Positions 1 through 10,195 of a DNA stretch of 64,000 nt are shown piece by piece (position 1 is the first letter of the stretch; every line of letters starts with the position of its first letter). Under the pieces are notes generated by a model. That model saw only the letters and a list, made by a program, of their open reading frames with translations. It did not search any database and was not told where the DNA came from. The stretch is from Paulinella micropora (lineage: Eukaryota > Cercozoa > Imbricatea > Euglyphida > Paulinellidae). Both the position numbers and the translations under genes were made by a program. The stretch covers positions 1-64,000 of the forward strand of contig WBZZ01006756.1 in NCBI GenBank assembly GCA_019918135.1, read 5' to 3'.

Positions 1-42
1 TAGAGTGTATTTTCCAGGTAAGGCCAGATTCGAACCACCCAC

Positions 43-220
43 AAAAAAGAGGCAAGAAGGGGGGGGGGCACCCACCTACCACCCTAGTGACCAACTCAGT
101 GTGGCCACTAGTGCACTTGGCTGGTCACTAGGGTGGTAGGTGGTGAGCCTCCCCCCCTCCTCTGCCTTCTCCTCTTGCCTTCTTCTTCTCTTCTCTGCCA
201 CTTCTGCCTCTTTTTTTTTC
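43..220. mobile_element. Foldback (MITE-like) element, copy 1
   Basis: A perfect 21-bp stem pairs 73-93 with 122-142 around a 28-nt loop. It is extended outward by poly-G against poly-C and by AAAAAAGAGGCA against TGCCTCTTTTTT. There is no coding capacity. It interrupts the 103-bp array, and a related copy lies at about 515-657. Confidence 0.6.
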
Positions 221-514
221 TCTGTGTGTGTGGTTCGAACGTGCCCGCCATATCTTATAGAGTGTACTTTTCTGGGTAAGGACGGGTTCGAACCACTCAT
301 TTTCACGGGAAGTTTTCCATGGAAAAAAATCAGTGGTTCGAACGTGCCCGCCATATCTTATAGAGTGTACTTTCTGGGTAAGGACGGGTTCGAACCACTC
401 ATTTTCACGGGAAGTTTTCCATGGAAAAAAAATCAGTGGTTCGAACGTGCCCGCCATATCTTATAGAGTGTACTTTCTGGTAAGGACGGGTTCGAACCAC
501 TCATTTTCACGGGA

Positions 515-657
515 AGAGACAGAAGAAGATGCAGAAGGGGGGGGGGGCCACCCACCTACCACCCTAGTGACCAACTCAGTGTGGCACTGGTGCACTTGGC
601 TGGTCACTGGGGTAGTAGGTGGCATGGCTCCCCCCCCCTCTGCCTCTTTTTTTTTGG
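515..657. mobile_element. Foldback (MITE-like) element, copy 2
   Basis: This has the same architecture as the copy at 43-220. The stem 553-573 pairs with 601-621 with two mismatches, flanked by a G-run, a C-run and purine/pyrimidine arms. It also sits inside the 103-bp array, so the family appears to have inserted there twice or been duplicated with it. Confidence 0.55.
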
Positions 658-885
658 TGGTTTCGAACGTGCCCGCCATATCTTATAGAGTGTATTTTCT
701 AGGTAAGGACAGGTTCGAACCACTGCCGTTACGCGACACCAGCCATGGCCGGCCACGATTTACATGTAACGGGTGTAGCCAGTGTCGGGGTAGCCAGGGT
801 AGGGGGGGGGTCGCAACGAAATTTTCCGCAAAAATCGGTTGCACAGTGTGACAATGTATATTTCTTTAGTTACTAGGGCTGCTAG

Positions 886-1098
886 CTGCCTGCGATGAGG
901 GCGTCTCATGCCCTCTGTCGCCTGCTGCTTGCAGCGTCAGACTTTCGCCTCGGCTAGCTACTGGCGATGTGGACATCTCATGCCCTCTGTCGCCTGCTGC
1001 TTGCAGCGTCAGACTTTCGCCTCGGCTAGCTACTGGCGATGTGGGCATCTCATGCCCTCTGTCGCCTGCTGCTTGCTGCTGCGTCAGCGTACAAGCCA
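886..1098. repeat. 72-bp tandem repeat, three copies
   Basis: CTCATGCCCTCTGTCGCC recurs at 905, 977 and 1049, an exact 72-bp period. The first two units are almost identical and the third diverges at its end. Open frames across it are repeat artefacts. Confidence 0.85.
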
Positions 1099-1107
1099 GC
1101 CGCACGC

Positions 1108-1640
1108 TAAGTCGGCAGCCGGCTTGTTAAAAAAAATTTTGTGGTCGGTATTAATCCTAAAAATAAGGAGACCCACGCTTGTGGGGCGGGTCCTTTTTCA
1201 GGCGAGAGGTGGCGATGGCGAGGGGTAACCAGTGTAGGGGGGGGGGGGTAGCCAATGCAGGGATAGCCAGGGTAGGGGGGGGGGGGTAGCCAGCGTCTGG
1301 GTAGCCAGGGTAGGGGGGGGGGGGTAGCCAGCGTCTGGGTAGCCAGGGTAGGGGGGGTAGCCAGCGTCTGGGTAGCCAGGGTAGGGGGGGTAGCCAGCGT
1401 CTGGGTAGCCAGGGTAGGGGGGGGGTAGCCAGCGTCTGGGTAGCCAGGGTAGGGGGGGGGTAGTCCCCAGTACCTATGGTGAGTGGTGTGTGTGAGAGTA
1501 CACACACTCCACGAGCTAAGCTAGCTGATACGCCCGTCAGACTGTGCCAGCTTGCTTAAAAAATTTTTACGGCGGAACCGTTATTTTTATATACCACTTT
1601 TCAGAAAACCCACACTTGTGGGACGGGTCCGGTGCCACCG
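1108..1640. repeat. G-rich minisatellite between two diverged copies of an unnamed repeat
   Basis: Between about 1225 and 1480 the unit GTAGCCAGCGTCTGGGTAGC plus a variable G-run repeats six or seven times. Two related flanking pieces, at 1120-1200 and 1550-1630, share a poly-A/T step and a CCCAC(A/G)CTTGTGGG hairpin followed by GCGGGTCC-like sequence. No gene is seen. From 1640 to 1855 I see nothing assignable. Confidence 0.7.
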
Positions 1641-1856
1641 CCCACCACAAAACCGCCGGTGGCACCGGTGACCACAAAAAATGTAAAAACCCTGCTGGTG
1701 GCACCACAGGCGGGTATTACCCTAGTTGTGGATGCACATCACGAATGCCACTTTTGCCTGCGCGGATACGGTACAAAAAGGCAATGTATTATCCCACTAG
1801 GACAAAAATGGCATTTTGTTTTATCAGGCCTATCGATAAAATTTTTGAAAATATTT

Positions 1857-1859
1857 ATG

Positions 1860-1891
<32 letters not shown>

Positions 1892-2165
1892 GCATAAGTC
1901 TTGCATATATATATATATATATATAGACAGACAGGCAGACAGATAGACAGGCAGGCAGACAGACAGACAGACAGACAGACAGCACAGACAGACAGCACAG
2001 ACGGACAGTCTGAGACAGACAGACAGACAGACGGACAGACAGTACTAGTCTGAGACAGAGAGACAGAGAGACAGAAAGACTGACAGACAGAGAGACAGAC
2101 AGACAGGCAGACACACACAGTGACAAACACACACACACACACACACTCACACACACACACACACA
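1857..2165. repeat. Compound microsatellite (TA)n, (GACA)n, (CA)n
   Basis: Direct reading shows a TA tract (about 1857-1925), a GACA/GGCA tract (about 1923-2120) and a CA tract (about 2112-2165). The long minus-strand frames here are simple-sequence artefacts. From 2166 to 2640 I see no recognisable feature. Confidence 0.95.
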
Positions 2166-2654
2166 GACAGTGCGTAAGTGGAATCAAAAAGTTATTGTTT
2201 GTGTGGGAAAGAAAATAGAAAAGTGTGTGGTAACCGGTGGAAAGAAAATAGCGCAAGGTGTGAACTACCATGCAAAAACAACTTTGAGGCAGAAGAAATA
2301 ACCCTCCAAAAGTTAGAGATAACCATTTTTGGAGGCAAAAAATAAAAGAAATACAGTAAAAAGTTTCTGGAGTATTTTCCAAGTCCAAACCCACCTATGA
2401 ACTTCACGGGCAGTGGCTTTTCTTTCAATGGTAAAAAGACTTGGTAAACCGTTCGGACCCTGTTGCAGAAATTCGGCACCCTTCTTTTTTTTGCAATAGC
2501 CGGATGGTTTTGCCTGACTAATTTCTACGGTTTCTGCGGCGACCAAGTTTTTTCCTAAAATGGGGCCGGCCATTTGCGTGGGAAAAATTTGAACCGTGTG
2601 GTGCAAAGCGCCAGCTGACAGGTCGTCTCTTCTTTCGCAGTTCTTCTCTTCCTT

Positions 2655-3590
2655 GCATCCTTACTCTCTCTCTCTCTCTCTCTCTCTCAAAGTCACTCTC
2701 TGTCTCGTCTTCTTATTGCTTGCTTCTTTGAATTTCAGAACTCTTTTCGTTCCATTCGTTTTCTCTCTTTCTTGTTCTCTTTCTTTTCTTTTCTTTTCTT
2801 TTCTTTCTTTCTTTCTTTCTTTCTTTTGCCCTCATACTTGATAATCCTTCCTTTCTTTTTTTCTTTTCTCTCTTTCTTTTCTTTCTTTCTTCCTCTCTTT
2901 TCTCTCTTTTCTTTCTTTTCTTCTTTATTTTCTTTCTTTTGTTCTATTTCTTCTCTTTCGTTTCTTTCTTTCTTTCTTTCTTTCGATCTCTCTCTCTTTT
3001 TCTTTTCGTTCTATTCTTTTTTCTCTTTTCCTTCCGACTTTTTTCTCTTTTCCTTCCGCCTTTTTTTCTTTTCTCTTTTCTTTTTATCTCTTTCTCTTGC
3101 CCTTACACTTGGTAATCCTTCTCTCTTTTCTTTGTTATTTTCTCTCCTTTCTTTTCTTTCCTTTCTTTTTTCTCTTTTCTGTCCTTCTTTTCTTTTCTCT
3201 CCTTTTTCTCTTTCTCTTGCCCTTACACTTGGTAATCATTCCTTTCTCTGTTTTCTTTCTTTGTTTTTTACATTCTTTTCTTTTTCTCTGCCTGTCTTTT
3301 CTTTTTCGTTTCTTTTCTTTCCATCTCTTTTCTTTTTCTACTATTACTAATACTATTACTATTATTATTATTACTAATACTATTACTAGTAGTACTATTG
3401 TCTTTTTCGTTTCTTTCTTTTCTACCTGTCTTTTCTTTATTTTCTCTTTTTCTTTTCTTTTTTTAATATATATTGCCCTTAAACTTGGTAATCCTTCCTT
3501 TCTTTTCTTTGTCTGTTCTTTTCTTTCTCGTTTTGTTTCTCTCTTTTCTTTCTCTCTTCTCTCTCTCTCTTTTTTCCGTATTATTACTAT
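2655..3590. repeat. Polypyrimidine (TTTC)n tract with a recurring insert
   Basis: This is about 0.9 kb of T and C on the plus strand. The word TTGCCCTTACACTTGGTAAT, or a close variant, recurs at about 2826, 3097, 3217 and 3472, so the tract contains a longer-period tandem unit. A short (ATT/ACT)n patch lies at 3340-3400. All Phe/Ser/Leu-rich frames here are spurious. Confidence 0.9.
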
Positions 3591-3607
3591 TATTATCATT
3601 TTATTTG

Positions 3608-3865
3608 AGAGTACATAGGCCATCGGTCCCTTTCCATGGGCTGATTGGTATAAAGCTCCTAGAGTAATGTTCTATGCCGTCACTTCCTTTATTCCACCGA
3701 TTGGTGTGGAGACTTTCCTTATGGAATGGAGGACTGGATGCACATGGCCTTTTGGCTCAGCAATTGGCAGGAGATACACTATCATTTTATTTTTTTATAT
3801 TATTATTATTATTATTATTTTATTTTATTATGTTATTATTATTATTATTATTATTACTATTATGG
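3608..3865 (+). mobile_element. Dispersed repeat with (ATT)n tail, copy 1 (SINE-like)
   Basis: A body of about 170 bp starting GAGTACATAGGCCATCGGTC and ending at GGAGATACACTAT is followed by an (ATT)n tail. A nearly identical copy lies at 4510-4722. The ATT tail and the GGATGCACATGG word near the 3' end resemble the tails of the LINE and SINE at 31.5-32.1 kb. That suggests mobilisation by the same machinery. I do not see clear A and B boxes, so the class is open. Confidence 0.55.
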
Positions 3866-3924
3866 AGGGGTGCACAGTGTGGCACCCCACGGGAAGAGGA
3901 GGTGGTTGGGCCTCTTCCCACTGG

Positions 3925-4100
3925 TTTCGAGGCTATGTCGTTGTGTTGGCTGCGAGGTTATGTTGTTGTGTTGGTTCCGATGCTATGTTGTGTCGGTTCC
4001 GAGGCTATGATGTTGTGTTGGTTCCGATGCTCTGTTGTTGTGTGGGTTCCGAGGCTATGTTGTTGCGTTGGTTCCGACGCCATGTCGTGTTTTTATAAGA
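3925..4100. repeat. 25-bp-period minisatellite
   Basis: Variants of GAGGCTATGTTGTTGTGTTG alternate with GGTTCCGATGCTATG for about seven units. No gene is supported. Confidence 0.75.
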
Positions 4101-4509
4101 CATACACCACGTGGGATCAAAGGGGTATTTACATTCCGCGATCTAGGGGTGTGACGGGTTTCGAGGCGTCCCAGACACTTACCACAAAACGTCCTCATGC
4201 GCTGGCAGACCGCATGAAATGTCTGCTACCCCTGTGAGTACCTCCATATGGGACCTATCCAGTCTCGTGAAGCTCTCACGCGGGGAAGATCAATCATTTG
4301 TAGTTGATTTCCTGCAAGGTACCCGACACTGTGCGGGTAGGAGGGACTTCCTTTTGGGGCCTTCTATGCAGGATGGTTAGAGTCACTCCTCCCTCCCCAA
4401 CATACTCACTGTAGTTCCTGTTGGGTCGAGGGATGGAGGCGCATGGCCCTCGGGCTCAGCCATGACAGATCAATATATATATTATTACTATTATTATTAT
4501 TATTACTTA
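4101..4509. other. Unassigned DNA ending in a LINE/SINE-like tail
   Basis: No ORF of substance. The 3' end carries GATGGAGGCGCATGG, then a short TA run and (ATT)n, matching the tail style of the SINE at 31854 and the LINE at 30617. It may be the 3' remnant of another retroelement. Confidence 0.35.
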
Positions 4510-4722
4510 GGGAGTACATAGGCCATCGGTCCTTTCCATGGGCTGATTGGTATAAAGCTCCTAGAGTAATGTTCTATGCCGTCACTTCCTTTATTCCACC
4601 GATTGGTGTGGAGACTTTCCTTATGGAATGGAGGACTGGATGCACATGGCCTTTTGGCTCAGCAATTGGCAGGAGATACACTATTATTATTACTATTATT
4701 GTTATTATTATTATTATTATTC
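4510..4722 (+). mobile_element. Dispersed repeat with (ATT)n tail, copy 2
   Basis: Near-identical to the copy at 3608, including the CCTAGAGTAATGTTCTATGC block and the (ATT)n tail. The two are in direct orientation about 900 bp apart. High identity implies recent amplification or segmental duplication. Confidence 0.6.
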
Positions 4723-5710
4723 TGGAGGGGTGCACAAGATGGCACTCCATGGGAAGAGGAGGTGGTTGGGCCTCTCCCCACGAAGGTGACCGCTTGGGGA
4801 GGGCGGTCACCGGGATATGCGCAACTCTCAACTGGGCATTTACTCGGTAGGGGTTCGGCCAGGCAGGTTGTGTGGTTGTCTGTTGGATTGTTGGTTGGCT
4901 CGTTTTTCTTGGCTGTTGGTTTGGGTCTGGTTTCCTGGTTAGCCCATTTTCGCAGAATTTCCTGCCGAGTAAATGCCTGGGGGCTTCCAGTTCCGGTTTG
5001 GTGATCTTGTTGAGGTGAGCATTCGGAGGAAACAGTACCGAGATGGGTTGAAGATAGGATTCACATTGAGCCGAGATGGGGCTGAGTTGACCTGTTCCAA
5101 CTCGGCTCCATTTCGGCTTCATGTTAATCCTATCTTCATCCTATCTGGGTTTTGTCTCCTCCCTATCTTCGCTTCTTCGGGGTTGCCTAACTGGAACACA
5201 TGATGAGCGCACGTTGGAGAGGGGCTTCAGTCGGTCCCAATGCCTTGCCAGTGCCTTGCTGCGTTGCCGTGCCTTGCCCCATGCATTCACACCCTCCACC
5301 GTTGCATTTCTAACTGAGCAGCTTCGGCTGGGATTACTATACTTGTCTGTAAGACCCTATAGGTACCGCTAGGTTCGCGCCTTCTATACCCACGTGGGGG
5401 AAGGAGTTTCAGCGGCACGCCGTCCGATCTGGCTCCACTCGGGGACACCCGTACCTCATGATGTGTATTGTTAGGAGCAGCTGAAAGTCCATAAGGCATG
5501 AGAGTAGAGGCGTTGGCGATGCGATGGAGAGTGTGTGTAGTGCGTGAGGCAGGTTCTGGCGACGCTGGGGGTGCTGGCGGGCGCCGAAGGGCACGAAGCG
5601 ACGCGGCAGCGTCCAGTGACACCGGCGGAAATGCGTGTAGTGTGTGTTGCAGATACCGCCGATGCTATTTGCATGGACGGGCGCTTTCCTCGGCGTAAAG
5701 AGGCGCGGCG
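4723..5710. other. Unassigned region upstream of LINE ORFs
   Basis: GCATTTACTCGGTA at about 4838 recurs inverted (TGCCGAGTAAATGC) at about 4964, giving a 130-bp inverted pair. A second symmetric stretch lies at about 5040-5145. No convincing gene. Part may be the 5' untranslated region of the LINE, whose 5' limit I cannot fix. Confidence 0.3.
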
Positions 5711-6205
5711 GTGATGGCCAGCGACATTGGCCGTCTACTACTCTCAATGGATTACAAATACGCGAAGCACGGAGCTACCACTGTGGCCCTTATGGGACAA
5801 GGTAGAATTGCCGAAGACCTGGACAATCCCCGTGGGAATGCCTCTTCGACGGGCTCTGGCCCGATGTCCCAGGATGGGAGGATGAGGGCTCGCGTATATG
5901 ACGGAATTCCTGAACCACGTGGAGAGGCTATCTTAGCTGCGCCTCATCCTTCCTCCCCAAACCAGGCACACGGGTCGGCGCTTCAACATAAGGCGAGCGG
6001 CGCTATATGGCAGATGGCACCGCCGCCTCGACGGTACCGGCGGGTAGATCGGTACGACAAGGACGGGCGTAATCTGATTGTCTGGGGGCTCTCAGAACGC
6101 GCCAATCTACAGGAGATCGCCTCCAAAATGAGCGGTCTTGGTCTGGTGGTCCCGGTAATGGAGTGGCAAGGCCAGCGAATGTCTCGTCACCTGGAGCTGG
6201 TCTAG
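5711..6205 (+). CDS. Candidate LINE ORF1 fragment
   Basis: A 164-aa frame just upstream of ORF2 and overlapping it by about 40 bp. The stretch RNLIVWGLSE near residue 125 resembles the first strand of the RRM-like fold in many LINE ORF1 proteins (RNLVVYGVPE-like words). I see no zinc knuckle. The product would be the RNA-binding nucleic-acid chaperone of the LINE particle. The N-terminal half is not recognisable, and the frame may be a remnant of a longer ORF1. Confidence 0.35.
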   Translation: MMASDIGRLLLSMDYKYAKHGATTVALMGQGRIAEDLDNPRGNASSTGSGPMSQDGRMRARVYDGIPEPRGEAILAAPHPSSPNQAHGSALQHKASGAIWQMAPPPRRYRRVDRYDKDGRNLIVWGLSERANLQEIASKMSGLGLVVPVMEWQGQRMSRHLELV

Positions 6206-9200
6206 AATGTGTCGATGATGTGCAGGTGGTGTCTTCGGAATTGGCTGCCGATGCACCTAAGTGTGTGTCTGAGTGTGCTGATGTGCATGTGGTGCCCCTG
6301 CATTCGGCGGCCAGTGCAGTGGGGGACCAACCTGCGCAAGCACCTGCAGAGGGGGGCAGCACGAGGGCGGAAGCCAAGCGCGGCCGTCGGGTCCGGAAAC
6401 GAGCCAAGAAGCACCGCTCCAAGCAGTGCGATACCGGCTTCAAGCTACTCGTCGCGAGTCACAACTGGCAGGGTAAAACGGGATACGACAACGTAGGCAC
6501 GGCGGAATGGGCATCATTCTACAAGCACGAGGGCTGGCTAGTCATCGGGGCTCAGGAGCACCGCACGGGCAAGAAGCAACTTTCCAAATGCAGCCTGGAT
6601 GGATTCCGGATTTTTGGAAAACCTGCGGAGGTCAGCGAGAAAAATCGCTGCAAGGGTGGGGTTCTATTCGCGGTGGCTAACTTCCTTGGTCCGTATTGCA
6701 ACCTGGTGTCAGCCCCCGTCGACCACCGGCAGCAAGTGTGGCTGCGTATCGCCTCAAGTGTTACCGGCGCTCAGGATATCTATGTGGGCAACGGCTACTT
6801 TCCCCAGGAAACGCAGGAAGAAGAGTCGTCAGAGGCGTATGCGGCCTGGCAGGCAGCTATAGCTTTTTTTGGAGCCAAAGGTCTTGTGGTCACGGTGGCG
6901 GATGCCAACGCAAAGCTCGGGCCGGCATGCAGCCGAAAAGAGGAGGGCATCGTCGGTCAGCACGGGGAGGTCGATGATAAGGGAGCACCGGTACGTTCGG
7001 AGAACGGCAAGAGACTCGCGGCTGTCCTCGTCGCTTCGGGCCTGCGAAATCTGAGCGGCTTCTCGTGCCCAGTGGAAGGGTCCTACTGGTGGTCCCGGCG
7101 TGAGCAGCGCGGCATGGGCACAGGCAAGCACCTCCTCGATTACATCTGCGCGTCGCCTGGCTTGGCATCTGGAGCAAAGTTCGGAGTATGCGAAGATGAT
7201 CTTGATACGGACCACAAGGCAGTATGGGCCGAACTGACGTGGAGCGGCCAGCGCCGGCCAAAGCGGGCTGCGAAACCTTACAGGTCCTTTCGTGTTGATA
7301 AGCTTATTGGTGCTGGTGTCTCGGGTAATGATCACGCTGCGAAGCAAGCGCTGGATTATCTACGCGACAAGTTCGATGACGTATTCCAGCATTGCCTACA
7401 GAAGCTTGGAGTACATCAGCTGCCTGAGCTTGACCTATCGGGTGGTGCCGACAGCCAACGGGTGGTAGATGACGTCACCGAGCGAGTGGCGCAGTCCTTC
7501 CGAATGGCGGCGCACCGGGTCCTTGGCTCCAGATGTATACGACCCCGTTTCACCAACAATTGGTTCGACGGGGAGCTAAAGGAGCTCATTCAGCAGCGCC
7601 GGGAGGCCTACGCAGCATACAGGAGGGATGAATCGAATGCAGAAGCCCGTCTGAATCGGCTACGGCTCCGCAAGCAAATTCGGAAGGCAACTCGGGCCAA
7701 GAAGTCCGCCTCCTTCAAGCAAGTGCAGGAAGAAGCGGTCAAATGTCAACGCGAGCAATCCTCAAAGCGCTTTTGGCTACTCGCGAAGCGGCTTGGCGGG
7801 GCACGCAGAACGAAGGTCTCCGCGCCGGTGCAAAGGGAGGATGGCTCACTGGCGTGTACGCTGCCGGAAAAGGTCGCTCGGTGGGAGGAATTTCGGAAAA
7901 ATTCAGTGAAGCCACGGGAAAATCCGGCAAGTGCGGCTGTTGTGGTGGAGTGCTGTGCAGAAGCAGGCTCGCTGGAGTGGGAGGAAGCCGAAGCTAAGCG
8001 GCAGTTCCACTGGAACGATCGCTTCAGAGATGAGGTGGCCCGGGCTATGAAGGAGCACGAAGTAGGTGAAGACACTTGCGAAGAGCTGGACAAGCCGTTC
8101 ACGCAAGAGGAGGTCCTTGCAAGGCAACGTGCCCTGAATAACCACAAAGCTTGTGGCGAGGACAAAGTGAAGAACGAGATGCTCAAGTATGGCGGCGCCT
8201 ACATCAATGGCTACTTAACGCAGTACTTCAACTGGATTCGAGAAGCCGAGAGGACTCCAAAAGCTTGGGGCAAGGGAATCATCGTCAATATCCCCAAGGG
8301 TGGGGATCCTACGGATCCTGACAACTGGAGGGATATCTCGATTATTAGTTGCCTTGGTAAGCTGTATCTGTCCTTATTAGCTACTCGTCTAACGCTCTTC
8401 GTGGATGGCCCGGATAAGCTACGTCCAGAGCAGGGAGGCTTCCGCCCGGGGCGTCGCACTACGGATCAGGTCTTTACCCTTTGGCAGAGGTTGAAGGGGC
8501 GTCAGCAGCAGAAGCGGGAGTCGTATGTCCTGTTCGTCGATCTACGCAAGGCTTTCCCGTCTGTTTGGAGAGATGGCCTATTTGAGAGGCTCTGGAAGCG
8601 GGGTGTAAGGGGCAAGTTCTGGCGCACGCTACGCAGGTGCTACGAGCAGACTTCGTCGCAAGTGCTAGTTGATGGAGCACTCACCCCCGAAGTACTGGAG
8701 GGTGTAGGCGTCCAACAGGGGTCCCCTCTCTCTCCCACACTCTCCAACGTCTTTATGGATGAGCTGTGTGATCGGCTGGCGAGTGCCCTCAAGATCACGA
8801 ATGTGAAGCGGCTGAACGACATCAAGGCACTTCTATACGCGGACGACGTGGCCCTCATCGCTCACAGTCGCACCGAGCTCCAGAAGATGGTCAATGTTGT
8901 GGCCAAGTTCGCGGAAGATTACCGGCTGGAAGTCAACTTGAAGCCCGGCAAGACGGAAATCATGCCCATTTACACATCGAGCAAGGCGAAACGACCAAGT
9001 ATCAGGGAGCGAGGTGAGCCCGTGGTGTTGTTTTGCGGCCAGAAGCTTTGTGTCACCAGTCAGTACAAGTACCTGGGAGTGGTTATCACCGACGACCTGA
9101 AGTGGAAGGAGCAGGCCCTGCGGGCTACGCGTGTCACTAAGTCGCCACCGCAGGTTGGTACTCTTTGTGGTGTGCATGTGAGATACAAGCTAGGTATCGT

Positions 9201-9517
9201 CTCATGTGCTGGAATCAACTTGTGGGGGCCAAGCTGAAGTACGCCTTCGATGTCTGGCGTGCCCCCGTATCGCAGCTCACCAAGCTGGAGGCAGCAATGC
9301 TGCGCCCCATGAGGATGATTCTCGGCATCAGCCCTAAGACAAGCAAGTGGATTACACTCTTTCTGGCGCGCTCTTTGAGTGCGGAGCGTTTGCGGCGGGC
9401 GGCACAACTGAAGTTCTATGGACGGCTGCGTGTTCTACCGGAGAAGCGATTTCCTGTCATCGCATCTCAAGTCAAATCCGACTGGACTGCGGAGGCCGAA
9501 GGCGCTATCAGGGACTC

Positions 9518-9563
9518 AATGGATCTACAACAAGGGCTTCAATGGATCTACAACAAGGGCTTC
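9518..9563 (+). repeat. 23-bp tandem duplication inside LINE ORF2
   Basis: AATGGATCTACAACAAGGGC plus TTC occurs twice back to back. Because 23 is not a multiple of three it shifts the frame, and the sensible LINE protein moves from one frame to the next exactly here. This is a slippage-type lesion. Confidence 0.9.
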
Positions 9564-9680
9564 AGGAGCTCCTAAATAGCTCAGAGAAGGACCTCGAGGG
9601 TTGGTGTTCGACTGTGGACAAGTGGGCCCTTCAGCAGGACGTCAAGATGGTGCAGCAACTGATGTGGGACAAGCGAGAGG

Positions 9681-9686
9681 CATGCA
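9681..9686. repeat. Target-site duplication, left (CATGCA)
   Basis: CATGCA directly precedes the AGTAGTATAGG terminus and is repeated at 30617-30622 just after the opposite terminus. Six base pairs is the duplication length known for Polinton/Maverick integrases. Confidence 0.95.
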
Positions 9687-10147
9687 AGTAGTATAGGTGC
9701 CACTATAAGACAGCATTTGCAGACATGGGGGGGTAGCAAGAGAGATAACGGCTAAATTCGCTCTCCTATTAATCGCAAAGTCGCGACATTAAAAAATAAA
9801 AACTATTTCAAAACGATGAAATAACTTCTCCTATTGAAAGTTTGATTTTTTATATAGTGCCACTATAAGACAACGTCTCCATTTTTTTGCGACACTGCGA
9901 CAAAAAAGCGAAATTCTGTCGCAACCTCTGCGACACTGCGACACTGCGGCGCCGCCGTGTTGCGGTGTCGCATGGTGATATTCGCGGAAATAGAACATCT
10001 AGAATAGCCATCTGGTGGCACCCAATCTCCTTATCTCTATCTCCTACACGTAAATCTCCGACATGTCGGAGATTGGGATTTACATGTTGGAGATATTCTT
10101 GTCGGTAATCTCTGACACGTCAGAGATAGGAGGTATTCAGGTTATCT
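9687..10147. repeat. Left terminal inverted repeat of the Polinton
   Basis: It matches the reverse complement of 30258-30616 almost base for base, except for about 100 extra bp at roughly 10022-10131 that hold a cluster of palindromes. It includes a CACTGCG-rich block and an internal GGCGCC palindrome. It ends at GGTTATCT just upstream of the first gene. Confidence 0.92.
10022..10131. repeat. Palindrome cluster present only in the left terminal repeat
   Basis: It contains a perfect 22-bp palindrome (10053-10074, core TCTCCGACATGTCGGAGA), nested in outer arms ATCTCCTACACGTAAAT / ATTTACATGTTGGAGAT. A further near-palindrome follows at 10108-10127 (ATCTCTGACACGTCAGAGAT). The right terminal repeat has only six bases at this point, so the cluster was gained on the left or lost on the right. 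Confidence 0.85.
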
Positions 10148-10172
10148 ATGTGTTATAATTTCATTTAAGAAT

Positions 10173-10180
10173 AAGGACAC
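10173..10180 (+). promoter_or_regulatory. AAGGACAC motif upstream of first Polinton gene
   Basis: AAGGACAC lies 16 bp before the ATG at 10197. The same octamer occurs three times (10635, 10652, 10663) before the polymerase ATG. Possible early-promoter or regulator site; the function is inferred from placement only. Confidence 0.35.
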
Positions 10181-10195
10181 TTAAATATAAAACAA

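Larger units (their letters stand above)
1..735. repeat. 103-bp tandem repeat array with interrupted outer copies
   Basis: A unit beginning TGGTTCGAACGTGCCCGCC recurs at 231, 334 and 437, a strict 103-bp period, with partial copies at about 1-43 and 658-735. Each unit contains TTCGAAC twice in opposite orientation and a GGTAAGG step. The two outer copies are separated from the core array by foldback elements. ORFs over this stretch are repeat shadows and no gene is supported. Confidence 0.85.
5711..9686 (+). mobile_element. LINE (APE-type non-LTR retrotransposon), 5' part
   Basis: It carries an ORF1-like frame and an ORF2 with an endonuclease-exonuclease-phosphatase domain and a reverse transcriptase (LLYADDVAL). 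At 9686 it is cut by the Polinton insertion. The remainder, including the C-terminal zinc knuckle and the (ATT)n-tailed 3' end, resumes at 30617. The 5' end is uncertain. The copy is dead: besides the insertion it has at least two frame changes near the ORF2 C-terminus. Confidence 0.85.
6163..9686 (+). pseudogene. LINE ORF2: endonuclease plus reverse transcriptase, 5' part
   Basis: The open frame 6163-9237 begins with GTG, so the true start may lie upstream. Order: basic linker; EEP/APE endonuclease (about residues 93-365, with VADANAKLGP and the catalytic-type DTDHKAVWAEL); charged linker; RT (about 660-960) with NNHKACGEDKVKNEML, GGFRPGRRTTDQ, VLFVDLRKAFPSV, QQGSPLSPTLSNVFMDE and LLYADDVAL. 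Past 9165 coding continues in another frame. A 23-bp tandem duplication (9518-9540 and 9541-9563) then shifts it again. The last frame runs to the CATGCA target site and continues in the same frame at 30622, so the Polinton hit an ORF2 still open there. Confidence 0.9.

Noticed and set aside
231-540. CRISPR-like or tRNA-cluster reading of the TTCGAAC array
   Set aside because: Units are contiguous 103-bp tandem repeats without unique spacers. The GGTTCGAAC word resembles a B box but no cloverleaf or A box fits.
2655-3620. Phe/Ser/Leu-rich membrane-like ORFs and the antisense Lys/Arg/Glu ORF
   Set aside because: Polypyrimidine tract artefacts with no other coding sign.
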